Source of the DNA: DAOUCP01 sp034432155
Lineage (GTDB): Bacteria; Chloroflexota; Anaerolineae; Epilineales; Epilineaceae
DNA length: 15,696 nt
Direction of reading: 5' to 3'
NCBI GenBank assembly: GCA_034432155.1
Contig: DAOUCP010000139.1
Span: 1 to 15,696, forward strand
The first letter of the stretch is position 1; each line of letters opens with the position of its first letter. The position numbers and the translations under genes are program-made. Below the pieces are notes generated by a model. That model was not told the DNA's origin, made no database searches, and saw nothing but the letters and a program-made list of their open reading frames with translations. Positions 6,486 through 15,696 of the stretch are shown one piece after another.

Positions 6486-7045
6486 GTCGATCGCGTGGCC
6501 GAGTGAGTTTCGGCGGACAGGCCATCTGGGCGATGAAATCCTGGCGCGTCCTCGGCGGCGCCAGCGCGGTTGCGGTCGCCTATCGAGGAGCAAGCGAGAT
6601 GGCCATCGAACCTATCGCGCCGGAGCGTCGGCTGTGAACCGGACCGGTTCCTCCTGCGGCCCGAACGCCCGCGGCGGCGAGAACCGCGCCAAGGACTCCT
6701 GAAGAGGAAGAACCCAGCGACGAGTCGGAAGTAGCCTCCGATGTCCGGGCACCTTAGAGCCTCCTGCGTTGGTTGAGCGTGAATCGGACAAACGGGCGCC
6801 GCAAGCCTCGGGCTCTGCCGCGCGCGGGCTCTTCCCCCTCACCCCCGGGGTTTTCGGCTTTCCCCGCCACCGGATAATGGCAGCACCGCGCCCTCGGCAC
6901 GCACCCTGCATTTGGCGTCCAGCGCGGAGTCCGGATCGCTCCCCAGCCTCACCTTGTCTCCCGCCTCGGCGCACACAGCGCACCACGGTGCCGGTCCGAC
7001 GTCAAACACCTTGTCGGGGGGCGATGCCCCTCGATGCAGGTCGCC
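6486..7045. other. Gene-poor region with a perfect palindrome
   Basis: No gene can be supported here. Open frames exist on both strands because of the high GC content, but none shows a recognisable family or a ribosome site. The main structure is the 15-base palindrome at 6636-6650. The stretch probably includes the upstream region of the minus-strand Cys-motif gene and old flanking DNA outside the IS21 end. Confidence 0.5.
6636..6650. promoter_or_regulatory. 15-base perfect palindrome, possible operator
   Basis: GAACCGG (6636-6642), A (6643), CCGGTTC (6644-6650): two perfect 7-bp arms around one base, the size and form of a dimeric repressor site. It is 151 bases upstream of ATG 6485 on the minus strand. 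Function is inferred from form only. Confidence 0.4.
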
Positions 7046-7051
7046 TGTGTG

Positions 7052-7092
7052 TTCCGGTGATGATGATCAACGATTCCGGGCTGATGATGATC
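7052..7092. repeat. Two IS21-type terminal repeats
   Basis: TTCCGG followed directly by TGATGATGATC (7052-7068), and TTCCGG, GC, TGATGATGATC (7074-7092), are near-identical tandem units 22 bases apart. Repeated units at the ends are the transposase binding sites of IS21-family elements. Confidence 0.65.
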
Positions 7093-7556
7093 ACGAAAGG
7101 GCCACGGCGCAGGACGGCCGAAGGCGATGCCGAAGTGTTCATCATGACCTGATCTGAGTCGTCTGGCTGGGTTGCTCCTTTCATCTGTCACGTGTGGGCC
7201 GCATGCGGGCAAGCAGGAAGACCGCAAGGCATTGGGGGCCTTGAAGGTGGGCGGCACCAGCCGCCCAGATGGCGGTGTCAACCGCCGACCGGCGCTGGGT
7301 CCTGGGACTGCGTACTCCCAAGGGGCGAGGACCTTTCGGAGTCCGGCACAGGGGTTGCTTGCCTGGACGCACGGCCGAGATCGAGACTGGTTGGCAGGTG
7401 GGGGCGCGACTTCCGGCGGGCCAGGTGAGCGCCCGCGCGTGGCATTGCCGCGGACCATGGTGCAAGCGCCCAGCTCAAGGAAGCACCTGACGAGCGGCGG
7501 GAGGGGCGTCTCACCACTAACCGAGCAGGTGGGGCGGTTGGCAGCAGGACGGCCGG
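7093..7556. other. Non-coding tail of the IS21 fragment
   Basis: Between the end repeats and the istB stop I see no gene. TGTTCATCATGACCTGA (7137-7153) resembles further IS21-type end sequence. The rest is GC-rich with only overlapping chance frames. Its length (about 460 bases) is more than most IS21 elements have after istB, so an insertion or foreign segment inside it is possible. Confidence 0.4.
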
Positions 7557-7877
7557 TCATGCGGCACCCCAGTTGGTGGCGATAGTGGCCGTGTTGCGCG
7601 CGCGCAGCTTGCGCTGGGACTCGCCTCGCAACTCCAGGTGGTGGGCGTTATGGATCAGGCGATCCAGCACGGCATCGGCGACGGTCGGTTCGCCCAGCCG
7701 AGCGTGCCACTCGTTCATGGGGAGTTGGCTGGCGAGTATCGCGGCCTGGCGGTCGTAGCGGTCGTCCAGGATGTCAGCGACATCACGGGCCTGGGCTGGA
7801 GTCAGCGGATCGCGGAGCCAGTCGTCGAGGATGAGGAGTTGCACCCGGCGCAGCGAGTACAGCAGGCGGATGTAAGA
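7557..7877 (-). pseudogene. istB: IS21-family helper ATPase IstB, C-terminal part
   Basis: The minus-strand frame is open from the junction near 7877 (YIRLLYSLRRVQLLILDDWL) to the stop at 7557. Seen: the Walker B strand LLILDDW, DPLTPAQARDVADILDDRYD, the sensor-like ASQLPMNEWHARLG, and ILDRLIHNAHHLELRGESQR, all characteristic of the IstB AAA+ ATPase that assists IstA in IS21 transposition. The N-terminal domain and Walker A P-loop are missing, so it cannot bind ATP. The GTG at 7844 lies inside the conserved domain and is not a true start. The surviving part has no internal stop, so the truncation by the IS256-family element may be fairly recent. Confidence 0.9.
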
Positions 7878-7884
7878 GGGTGTC

Positions 7885-7911
7885 GTCCGTAGACTGCTTT
7901 AGGAACAGGGG
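7885..7911 (+). repeat. Left terminal inverted repeat of the IS256 element
   Basis: Pairs with 9249-9275 in reverse orientation (19 of 27 identical). The strongest shared blocks are CCCCTG, GCAGT and GGAC as read on the right side. Confidence 0.7.
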
Positions 7912-7965
7912 GCGTGAGCTACCCCAGTGCGGTCAACCCAACAGCACAGAAGGGAGGCTCACGCC

Positions 7966-9242
7966 GTGGACAGAATACCGCCGAGCCACAGGGTTCGGCA
8001 ACAGATCGAGGCGCTTCTTGCCGGCGACTTCTCGAAGGCCGAGGACCTGCTAGGCAAGCTGGTGCGCGTCGGTATCCACCGGAGGGCACAGGAAGCTCTG
8101 GAGCAAGAGGTTACGGACGCGTTGGGTCGAGGTCACTACGAGAAGCGACGCGAGGGCGAGCCGCTCTCGGGCTACCGCAATGGGTACCGCACGGCAGCGA
8201 TGCACACCGCACAAGCTCGGGTCGAGCTTGCGGTACCACAGGTGCGAGCCACACCCGAGCCGTACCGCTCGCGCCTCCTTGCCTTCGTGCGGGGCAACAC
8301 CGACGTCCTGGAGCGACTGGCCGTGGAGATGTACACCCGCGGCCGATCGATGCGCGACGTCGAGGCGGTGTTCGGCGAGGTTAGGGGCGATGCGCTGCTG
8401 AGCCGGACGGCGCAGAGCGAGCTGACGGAGGAGCTGTGGTCGGAGTACGAGGCCTTCGCCAGCCGTGATCTGTCCGATCCGAGGTCGAGTACGTGTTCCT
8501 GGACGGGGTCTAGGAATCGCTGCGGCGGCAAGCCGGCCTGCGAGAGGGCATCCTGGTGGCCTGGGCCATCCTCGCCGACGGGCGGAAGGTCCTTCCGCAC
8601 ATGGCTCTGGGAAACCGGGAGAGCTACGAGGCGTGGCGGGACTTCCTGCGAGACAGGAAGGGACGCGGCTTGCGCGATCCGGTGCTCACCACGACCGATG
8701 GCGCGCCCGGGCTCATCCGGGCAGCGTCGGAGGTGTGGCCCACCAGCTTGCGGCAGCGATGCCTGGCACACAAGACGCGCAACGTTCTGGAGAAGGTTCT
8801 GGAAGCCGACCAACCGAAGGGGAAGGCGGCGGTTCGCGGGGCGTACTACGCCGCGACACGCGAGGTGGCCGAGCACGTCGCTGGCGACGTGCTGCGTCGC
8901 TACGAGGATCGCTTCCCGTCCGCCATGCGCTCCTTCCAGGAGGACCTCGAGGCTTGCTGGGCAACCTAGCGCTGCCCGCTGGTTCACCAACCGCGGATCC
9001 GAACGACGAATGGATGGAAGGGAGCGTTCGTCGAGCAGCGCCGGCGAACGAAGATCCTTCCGGGATTTCTCACCGAAAGGAGTTGTCTGAAACTGGTATA
9101 TGCCACCCTATGGCAGGCGAGTCAACGGTGGCAGAGGGTGCGGATGAGCGAGTTCGAGCGCGAACCGCTTCGGCACCTCGGGCGAGAGCTTGGTCAGACG
9201 CCGCCCACCCCCACCGACGGGCAGGACCCTCGTGCCGCGTAG
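7966..9242 (+). pseudogene. IS256-family transposase, full length but inactivated
   Basis: Start GTG 7966 follows GGGAGG (7952-7957) at 8 bases. The N-terminal DNA-binding region is intact (RRAQEALEQEVTDALGRGHY, GYRNGYRTAAMHTAQ, VEMYTRGRSMRDVEAVFGEV). The frame slips near 8475, and the rest (YVFLDGV, ILADGRKVLPHMALGNRESY, TTDGAPGLI, RTKILPGFLTERSCLKLVYA) lies in one frame to the TAG at 9240. Catalytic Asp codons are at 8502-8504 and 8697-8699. Two amber codons interrupt that frame: 8511-8513, where the family has an aromatic residue after DGV, and 8967-8969, probably from a Leu TTG. The segment around the catalytic Glu (RTTN then GWKGAFVEQ) is altered and may hold another indel pair. It is clearly dead, with all damage downstream of the DNA-binding part. 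It belongs to a different subfamily from the fragments at 2-492 and 9278-9397. Confidence 0.88.
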
Positions 9243-9248
9243 CTCACG

Positions 9249-9275
9249 CCCCTGCTCTTACGGCAGTTATGGGAC
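9249..9275 (+). repeat. Right terminal inverted repeat of the IS256 element
   Basis: Reverse-complement partner of 7885-7911. It starts 7 bases after the transposase stop codon at 9240-9242. Confidence 0.7.
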
Positions 9276-9277
9276 TT

Positions 9278-9405
9278 GACCACCCGCTGGAAAGAGTCAA
9301 CAAGGAGATCCGGCGACGGACGAACGTCGTCGGCATCTTTCGTGACGACGAGTCCGTGATTCGCCTGGTCGGCACGATTCTGCAGGAGATCGACGACCCG
9401 TGGCA
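9278..9405 (+). pseudogene. IS256-family transposase fragment
   Basis: Encodes HPLERVNKEIRRRTNVVGIF followed by RDDESVIRLVGTILQEIDD, the C-terminal block also present at 259-380. The two DNA segments differ at only a handful of positions over about 120 bases (about 95% by eye), including one missing A near the beginning. No start, no catalytic Asp residues and no terminal repeat are present. It begins immediately at the right inverted repeat of the preceding IS256 element. Confidence 0.8.
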
Positions 9406-9796
9406 GCACACGCAGGATCCGCCGGCCCACCACTCCCGAGCCGCTCCACCGGGAGGTCTACGGCACGCTCGGGATCGCCAGTCAGGTGATGCCTGCGGTC
9501 TGGAAGTGCACGCGGCTGCTAGGGACCCAAAGCCCGGCGGAGTCAGCAGAAGAGGCCGTCCAATGCGCATGTGCATCTCCCGAGTGTGGCAGTTGGGCCA
9601 GACTCGAGGACCGGCCGACCCCGGCCATCGCCTTTCCGCGCGACCGGACCGTCCTCGAACCCCTCACGAAGCGCTCGCGCCCGGACCGACGACTCCAGCT
9701 CCCCATCCACACTGCAAGCGTTCCTCACTCCCCCCGCAGACGATCCGACAAATGTCTATCCAGGGCGATCGCGATGGCGCATCGCTTGACTGGGGG
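9406..9796. other. Gene-poor junction between island and chromosome
   Basis: No supported gene. Frames are open on both strands only because stops are rare at this GC content, and none matches a family I know. This is the transition from the mobile-element block to the large surface-protein gene, and it would hold the terminator of that minus-strand gene. I see no clear hairpin with a T-run. Confidence 0.45.
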
Positions 9797-12700
9797 CTAG
9801 GGAGTTGGTGGCGGAATCGGCGGCCCCGGCGGGACCGGTGGCGTGCCGACCGGGCCGACCGGTGTCGCAGTGGCGGTGCGCAGCGCAGGCGGCCCGGGCA
9901 GGCCCTGGCCGGGACATTGTGGCGCGGCCGGTCCGGCGAAGGGGAAGGGACCCGGGATGGCCAGACCCGGGCTGGCAGCAGCTTCGTCGCCGAGCAGGGT
10001 GCCGGCCATGCCGAAAGCTGAGCGCTGAACGGTGACGGCCGCCAGTCCGACCAGGTTGCGCACCAGATCGCCCCGACCGTCGAGCACGTGATGCGACCAG
10101 GCTGTGGCGCTCACCACCGCTGCCCCCCGGAAGCCGGGGCTCAGGAAGCCCCAACTCGCGAGGTCGATGTACTCCATCTGCCCGTTGGCCAATGTCTCGC
10201 ACACGTAGTCCACAAGACCGTTTTGGTCGTACAGGTAGACCGCCATGTCCGTCAGCCCCGGCTTGGTGACCACGTTGGCGATGGCCAGCTCGCTCGTTAC
10301 GCCCGACGCATCTGCATCCTTGCCAAGACGGGGGACACCGATGCGGCCCACACCCGACGAAGGGCCGCCCGCTCCGCTGCCCAGGGACCAGTCGAAGGCG
10401 CCTTGTTCGGACAAGAGGTTGTAGGCCATGGCTGCCTGGACTTCGCTCCGGCTGAGGTCGCTGTAGCGCAAGAGAAGCGCCACGGCCTGAATGTTGGGTC
10501 CGGTGGTCGCCGGTCCGCCAGGCGTGAACCAGTCCTGGCTCTCCACCCGCGCCCCGCCCAACCACCGACCGGGCAAAGCGGCGATGGCCGGGACGAAGAA
10601 GGTTCGGGCGCCCAGCGGACAGAGCCAATCGGCGACGGTGGCCAGCACACCACCGGACTGGTCGAGGAAGTACACCTTGACCTTGGCGGCGGCGAGGTTC
10701 GACAGGTTCTGGACCACGATCGCCGTGTCCCATCCCTGGTAGGCCGAGAACACGAGCGGTGCGTAGGCTACCGGCGATCCGGCGGTGAACAGCGGGGCAC
10801 CGTGGTACGTGTAACGCAGCTCACTGGGCTGTCCGGTGTAGGTTAGCAATGCGTCACGGCCTGCGAGATCGACCACCACTGCCAGCGGGCTGGAGGAGCG
10901 GATCCAGGCACTGCCGACCCAGCCAGCTGGCAGACAGCTGGCCACGTCCACCTGCATCGTTTCCCCGGGCGCCAGGGTCAGAACGTCGCACACTCGCGGT
11001 CGCAGGCAGTCGTCCTCGGCTCGGAACCACAGCTCCACCGAGGCACAGGCGATGCCTGCGTTCTGGACGTAGAGAACGGTGTCGAAGCCGCCGCTTCCCG
11101 CCCAGATGGCAGGCACAAAGTAGGCGTAGCCACCGTACACCGGGTCCCACTGGCCAAGGACCTCCCCGGCCAGGGCCTCGTACGAGCTGGCTACCGTCAC
11201 CGTGGTGCGAACATCGCCTGGGCACTGGCGCCGGACTTGCACGGCCATCGGCTGTGGCCGGTCGCGGCCGAAGTCGAAGCCGTTCCAGCGGCCACGCGCA
11301 TCGTACGCTTGGCGAAAGCGGCGGTAGGACTCGCAGTCGCCCACGACGTTCCGGAACAGGGCCTCACAGAGCGCGTCGGCGAAGGTGTCAGCCCCTTGGG
11401 CACCAAGGCCTGCAGATACGACGAGGCCACTCTTGGCGCCGGCCGGCAGCTGGGAGTCTCCGAACTGCCAGGAGCTGCCAGGCGCGAGCAGCCCGGAGCA
11501 CTCCACTTTCAGCGGACCGATACACTGAGGCGGACAGAACCCGGGCGCTCCCCAGGTGAGGAGAATGGCCTTGGCGGGTTGATCGCCGACATTCTGGACA
11601 TCGACCCAAGCGGAGCACTCGGGGTCGGCTCCCAGGTAGCGCAGGATCGGCAACTGCAGGGCCGCCGCCACGATGGGCCGGTCCGGGCTGGGAGGGTAGG
11701 ACGTGGCGGTCGGCACGACGGTGGGCGGACGTGGCGGTGATGGGATGCCCGTCGGCGGTCCCGGTGGGAAGGGTGGCATGCCGCCGCTGTGCAGGTAGCG
11801 CAGGACGACCTGGCTGCAAGGGGGCCGACTCGTCACCGCCACCGTCTGGGGAGACACCGTCCCTGGGTAGAGCTGCCAGGCCGGCCCGACGGTTGCCCAG
11901 ACGCGGTACGAACCGGCCTCAAGATTGGCAAAGGTCGCACACCCGTGCGCACCCAGCGGCGCGACGAGAGCAGGCTTGGCGGGCGCGCCCCAGGGTGTCA
12001 GCAGGACGGCGTGGACGGTGGCCGCATCGGGAAAAGGCTGTGCCTGGCCGGTCGTCATGTCGAACAGGCAGACCGTCAGGCATCCCAGATTGGGGGCTTG
12101 GGTAGGAGCGGTCGCCTGCACGGTGGGCGTCGCACCGCCGGCTGTCGGTGTGGCGCTCGGCAGGTGGCTGCGCGTGGTAGCGGTAGCTGTCGGCGTCGGG
12201 ACATGGCTCAGAGGGCTGGCGGTGAAGGTTGGCGTTGCGGTCGGCGAGGGCTCGAAGGGCGGGCGCGTCATGGTCAGCCGCGCCGTGGGACCGGCGGTCA
12301 CTGTCGCCGTCGGACTGGCGGTGGCCGGCGATGACACGGTGGCGCTCGCCGTCGGAGCCGGCGCAGTCGGCGTGGCGGTCGTGGTGGCGGTCGGTGGCAG
12401 GCCAGTCGGCGTGGCGGTCGTCGTGGCGGTCGGCGGCAGCCCAGTCAGGGTGGCCGGGACGGTGCTGCTCGCGGTACGCGTGGGCGCTGGCGGCGTCGTG
12501 GCTGAGGGCTGGGGCGTGGTCGGCGAGGGGCTTGCTGTGCCCGTCGCAGTGGCAGTGCTCGCAGCCGGTCTGGTCGGCGTGACGCTGGCGGGTACCGTCG
12601 CCGGTGGCAGCGCCGTGCTGGTGCTTGTCGACGTCGGGGCGACGAAGGCCGTCTGGGTGGGACGAGCCGTGGCGGTGGCGACGGGCGTTGCTGGCGCCAC

Positions 12701-13471
12701 CGGGACGCAGACCGACCCGGGAGCCGAGTCACAGCCCGGCCGGCCATCGAGGTGCAAGTCCTCGTCGTCGGTCGCCCAGAACAAGCACACCTCGTCGGGG
12801 GAGTCGATGACGGCCAGGCGCACGTATACGTCAACGGTGGCGCCGCACGTGCCGCTGCCCAACCGGAAGCCGACGTCGCCTGTCATTCCCTGTGTCGACT
12901 GCTGATCGGGGCCCGTTCGTCCCGCCCAGGCTCTTCGCCAGTAGGGCGAACCCAGGCCGTTGTCGACGTACTCCGGCGGTTGCCGGCGGGACCAGTCATC
13001 GCCAAACAGACCATTGCCGGTGGGGTCGTCGATGAGCGTGACCTCGCCCATGCCATCCGAGGCGGGGTTCGCGGGGGCGTTGGCGGGGTAGTCTTCCAGG
13101 AGAAGCAAGTACCGCCCGCTCGTCGTGCCCAGCCACCACTTGTAGCGCGCGTCGCTCCATCCGCCGCCCGGCAGCGGCAGCCAGCCGGGGGTGCCAGCGG
13201 TGCAGAGCCGCAGATGAAGCGTGTTGCCCTCGACGGCCCAGTACGCGGCGGTCACGTCGCGGCCAGCTTCTGCGGGGCTGCATCCCCCCAGCGGATCCGT
13301 ATGCAAGAGCTGCCAGCTGCGCGGCGCTTGCGCCGGACGGGCAGGCATCAGGTTTGCCGCCCTAACGACGCAAAGAGCTAAGCCGGCCAAGAGGATGCCA
13401 GGCGCGGCCAGAGCCACGCCCGGCAGGTGGGCGGCAAGAGCGGATCGCGTTCGGCGGTGCAAAGTCGTCAC
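9797..13471 (-). CDS. Large exported stalked protein with repeated beta domains
   Basis: About 1,224 residues from GTG 13471, the start that places a signal sequence at the N-terminus (TTLHRRTRSALAAHLPG, then GVALAAPGILLAGLALCVV). The frame is open back to an ATG at 13633, but that start would overlap the acs promoter; neither has a clear ribosome site. Order of parts: a beta-rich domain (about 12730-13320; DVTAAYWAVEGNTLHLRL, ARYKWWLG, GEVTLIDDPTGNGLFGDDW, VDVYVRLAV); a Thr/Pro/Ala stalk (about 12105-12710) with a 13-residue tandem unit; a prealbumin/Cna-B-like domain (about 11790-12090); a Pro-rich hinge (about 11690-11790); four related beta domains (near 11460-11690, 10845-11135, 10530-10775, 10090-10350) sharing WDT-VQN and L-PG patterns; and a Pro-rich tail (PPVPPGPPIPPPTP). 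No catalytic motif, LPXTG or C-terminal membrane helix is seen. A secreted or surface-displayed adhesin or matrix protein is the best guess. Confidence 0.8.
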   Translation of the reverse strand: MTTLHRRTRSALAAHLPGVALAAPGILLAGLALCVVRAANLMPARPAQAPRSWQLLHTDPLGGCSPAEAGRDVTAAYWAVEGNTLHLRLCTAGTPGWLPLPGGGWSDARYKWWLGTTSGRYLLLLEDYPANAPANPASDGMGEVTLIDDPTGNGLFGDDWSRRQPPEYVDNGLGSPYWRRAWAGRTGPDQQSTQGMTGDVGFRLGSGTCGATVDVYVRLAVIDSPDEVCLFWATDDEDLHLDGRPGCDSAPGSVCVPVAPATPVATATARPTQTAFVAPTSTSTSTALPPATVPASVTPTRPAASTATATGTASPSPTTPQPSATTPPAPTRTASSTVPATLTGLPPTATTTATPTGLPPTATTTATPTAPAPTASATVSSPATASPTATVTAGPTARLTMTRPPFEPSPTATPTFTASPLSHVPTPTATATTRSHLPSATPTAGGATPTVQATAPTQAPNLGCLTVCLFDMTTGQAQPFPDAATVHAVLLTPWGAPAKPALVAPLGAHGCATFANLEAGSYRVWATVGPAWQLYPGTVSPQTVAVTSRPPCSQVVLRYLHSGGMPPFPPGPPTGIPSPPRPPTVVPTATSYPPSPDRPIVAAALQLPILRYLGADPECSAWVDVQNVGDQPAKAILLTWGAPGFCPPQCIGPLKVECSGLLAPGSSWQFGDSQLPAGAKSGLVVSAGLGAQGADTFADALCEALFRNVVGDCESYRRFRQAYDARGRWNGFDFGRDRPQPMAVQVRRQCPGDVRTTVTVASSYEALAGEVLGQWDPVYGGYAYFVPAIWAGSGGFDTVLYVQNAGIACASVELWFRAEDDCLRPRVCDVLTLAPGETMQVDVASCLPAGWVGSAWIRSSSPLAVVVDLAGRDALLTYTGQPSELRYTYHGAPLFTAGSPVAYAPLVFSAYQGWDTAIVVQNLSNLAAAKVKVYFLDQSGGVLATVADWLCPLGARTFFVPAIAALPGRWLGGARVESQDWFTPGGPATTGPNIQAVALLLRYSDLSRSEVQAAMAYNLLSEQGAFDWSLGSGAGGPSSGVGRIGVPRLGKDADASGVTSELAIANVVTKPGLTDMAVYLYDQNGLVDYVCETLANGQMEYIDLASWGFLSPGFRGAAVVSATAWSHHVLDGRGDLVRNLVGLAAVTVQRSAFGMAGTLLGDEAAASPGLAIPGPFPFAGPAAPQCPGQGLPGPPALRTATATPVGPVGTPPVPPGPPIPPPTP
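12105..12710 (-). repeat. Low-complexity Thr/Pro/Ala coding stalk
   Basis: About 200 codons almost wholly Thr, Pro, Ala, Ser and Val, with irregular TATPT and SATPT units. Such linkers are common between domains of exported Chloroflexota proteins and are likely extended and possibly glycosylated (inference). The opposite strand reads as a Val/Gly-rich frame, which is a shadow. Confidence 0.85.
12366..12443 (-). repeat. 39-bp tandem duplication in the stalk
   Basis: Two adjacent 39-bp units (12366-12404 and 12405-12443) differ at only a few bases and each encodes GLPPTATTTATPT. This in-frame slippage product is a likely site of length variation among strains. Confidence 0.85.
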
Positions 13472-13609
13472 CCAGGGCCACGCAGGGCAAACGATTAACG
13501 GCCGGCCGGGGTGCGGCGTTACTGCGGATCGCGGGCGTCGGATAGGTCCTGCGGTGGTAGAGGCGAAGCGGCCACCCCGCGCGCTCGACGCGCCATGGCT
13601 CACGGATAG

Positions 13610-13638
13610 TTGCCGTAGCGGGCGCGCAGCCATATACT
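13610..13638 (+). promoter_or_regulatory. Sigma-70-type promoter for acs
   Basis: -35 TTGCCG (13610-13615) and -10 TATACT (13633-13638) are 17 bases apart, matching the consensus at 4 of 6 and 5 of 6 positions. Transcription would start near 13645, giving a leader of about 42 bases before ATG 13687. It lies in the divergent gap between acs and the large exported protein. Confidence 0.65.
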
Positions 13639-13670
13639 CGGCCGGATGCAGTCAGACTAGATCCGCGTTC

Positions 13671-13676
13671 AGGAGG
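13671..13676 (+). promoter_or_regulatory. Ribosome binding site of acs
   Basis: AGGAGG ends 10 bases before ATG 13687. It is a near-perfect anti-16S complement and fixes this ATG as the start. Confidence 0.75.
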
Positions 13677-13686
13677 AATCGTACCA

Positions 13687-15642
<1,956 letters not shown>

Positions 15643-15677
15643 CGGGCCGCCAGCCCCACATCAGACCTGTCCCGACG

Positions 15678-15696
15678 GGCCGGCTCACCACCGGCC
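15678..15696 (+). terminator. Possible terminator hairpin after acs
   Basis: GGCCGG (15678-15683) and CCGGCC (15691-15696) form a 6-bp GC stem with a 7-base loop, 36 bases after the acs stop. The window ends at the last stem base, so a following T-run cannot be checked. Confidence 0.35.

Larger units (their letters stand above)
7046..7884 (-). mobile_element. IS21-family element, right-end fragment
   Basis: Contains the C-terminal part of istB, a non-coding tail and the element end. The end is marked by TGTGTGTTCCGG at 7046 and two direct repeats (7052-7068 and 7074-7092) like the multiple end repeats of IS21 elements. istA and the first part of istB are missing. The fragment is cut at about 7878-7884 by the left end of the IS256-family element, and the missing part does not reappear beyond that element's other end. 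Confidence 0.7.
7878..9277 (+). mobile_element. IS256-family element with both inverted repeats, degenerate
   Basis: Left inverted repeat core at 7885-7911 (GTCCGTAGACTG ... AACAGGGG) and right at 9249-9275 (CCCCTGCTCTTACGG ... GGGAC). Reversed and aligned without gaps they match at 19 of 27 bases. The left end probably extends out to GGGTGTC at 7878. The length of about 1.4 kb is normal for the family. No 8-9-base target duplication is visible: the left flank is istB and the right flank is another IS256 fragment. The element therefore either had a flank deleted or recombined after landing. Confidence 0.8.

Noticed and set aside
6612..6986. 124-codon minus-strand frame
   Set aside because: Arg/Gly/Pro-rich with no motif, no start context and similar open frames on the other strand. 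It could be decayed sequence but cannot be supported.
8172..8990. 272-codon minus-strand frame inside the IS256 element
   Set aside because: It is antisense to a recognisable transposase and has no ribosome site or known family.
8465..10021. 518-codon plus-strand open frame
   Set aside because: It runs through the IS256 transposase in the wrong frame, then the IS256 fragment, then antisense to the surface-protein gene. It has no family signal as a whole and is an effect of high GC content.
11925..12905. 326-codon plus-strand Val/Gly-rich frame
   Set aside because: It is the exact antisense of the Thr/Pro/Ala stalk, whose composition explains the repeated Val/Gly. The sense strand has coherent domains on both sides.

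Overview
This is a high-GC bacterial window in two parts: a mobile-element scrapyard (about 1-9400) and a quieter chromosomal stretch (about 9797-15642). The best guess at host is a Chloroflexota member (inference). The reasons are a very large exported protein with a roughly 200-residue Thr/Pro/Ala stalk of the 'TATPT' kind and repeated 'GWDTAIVVQN'-type beta domains, plus other exported proteins of similar style. No rRNA or other phylogenetic marker is present to settle it.

Layout, left part. 1-550: right end of an IS256-family element with a twice-frameshifted transposase. 563-739: an orphan end of an IS3-family element. 1014-2472: a small cargo island with a frameshifted secreted matrixin-type metalloprotease and a membrane-anchored protein with a CxxC motif. 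2829-3125: start of an unrecognised gene, cut by an IS3-family end and fused in frame to that element's orfA (3183-3494), whose orfB is cut at 3540. 3541-4798: a second, nearly whole IS3-family element on the minus strand with a broken DD(35)E transposase. 4799-5541: 5' part of a group II intron, with its reverse transcriptase cut exactly at the IS end and also frameshifted. 5596-6485: an unrecognised minus-strand gene with a four-Cys motif and a frameshift. 7046-7884: tail of an IS21-family element (istB C-terminus plus two copies of an end repeat). 7878-9277: a complete but dead IS256-family element with both terminal inverted repeats. 9278-9397: a fragment about 95% identical to the IS256 piece at 259-380.

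Right part. 9797-13471 (minus) encodes the large exported, stalked repeat protein. It is divergent from acs (13687-15642, plus), an intact acetyl-CoA synthetase with a good sigma-70-type promoter and Shine-Dalgarno sequence. This is the only gene here whose function is certain.

Overall, at least seven mobile-element remnants are packed into 9.4 kb. Nearly every gene in that part carries a frameshift, stop or truncation, so the island is decaying. The points most worth following are the protease/anchored-protein island bracketed by two same-orientation IS3 ends, the unrecognised Cys-motif gene with a 15-bp palindrome upstream, the in-frame chimeric ORF, and the architecture of the large surface protein. 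I see no clearly new defence or biosynthetic system.
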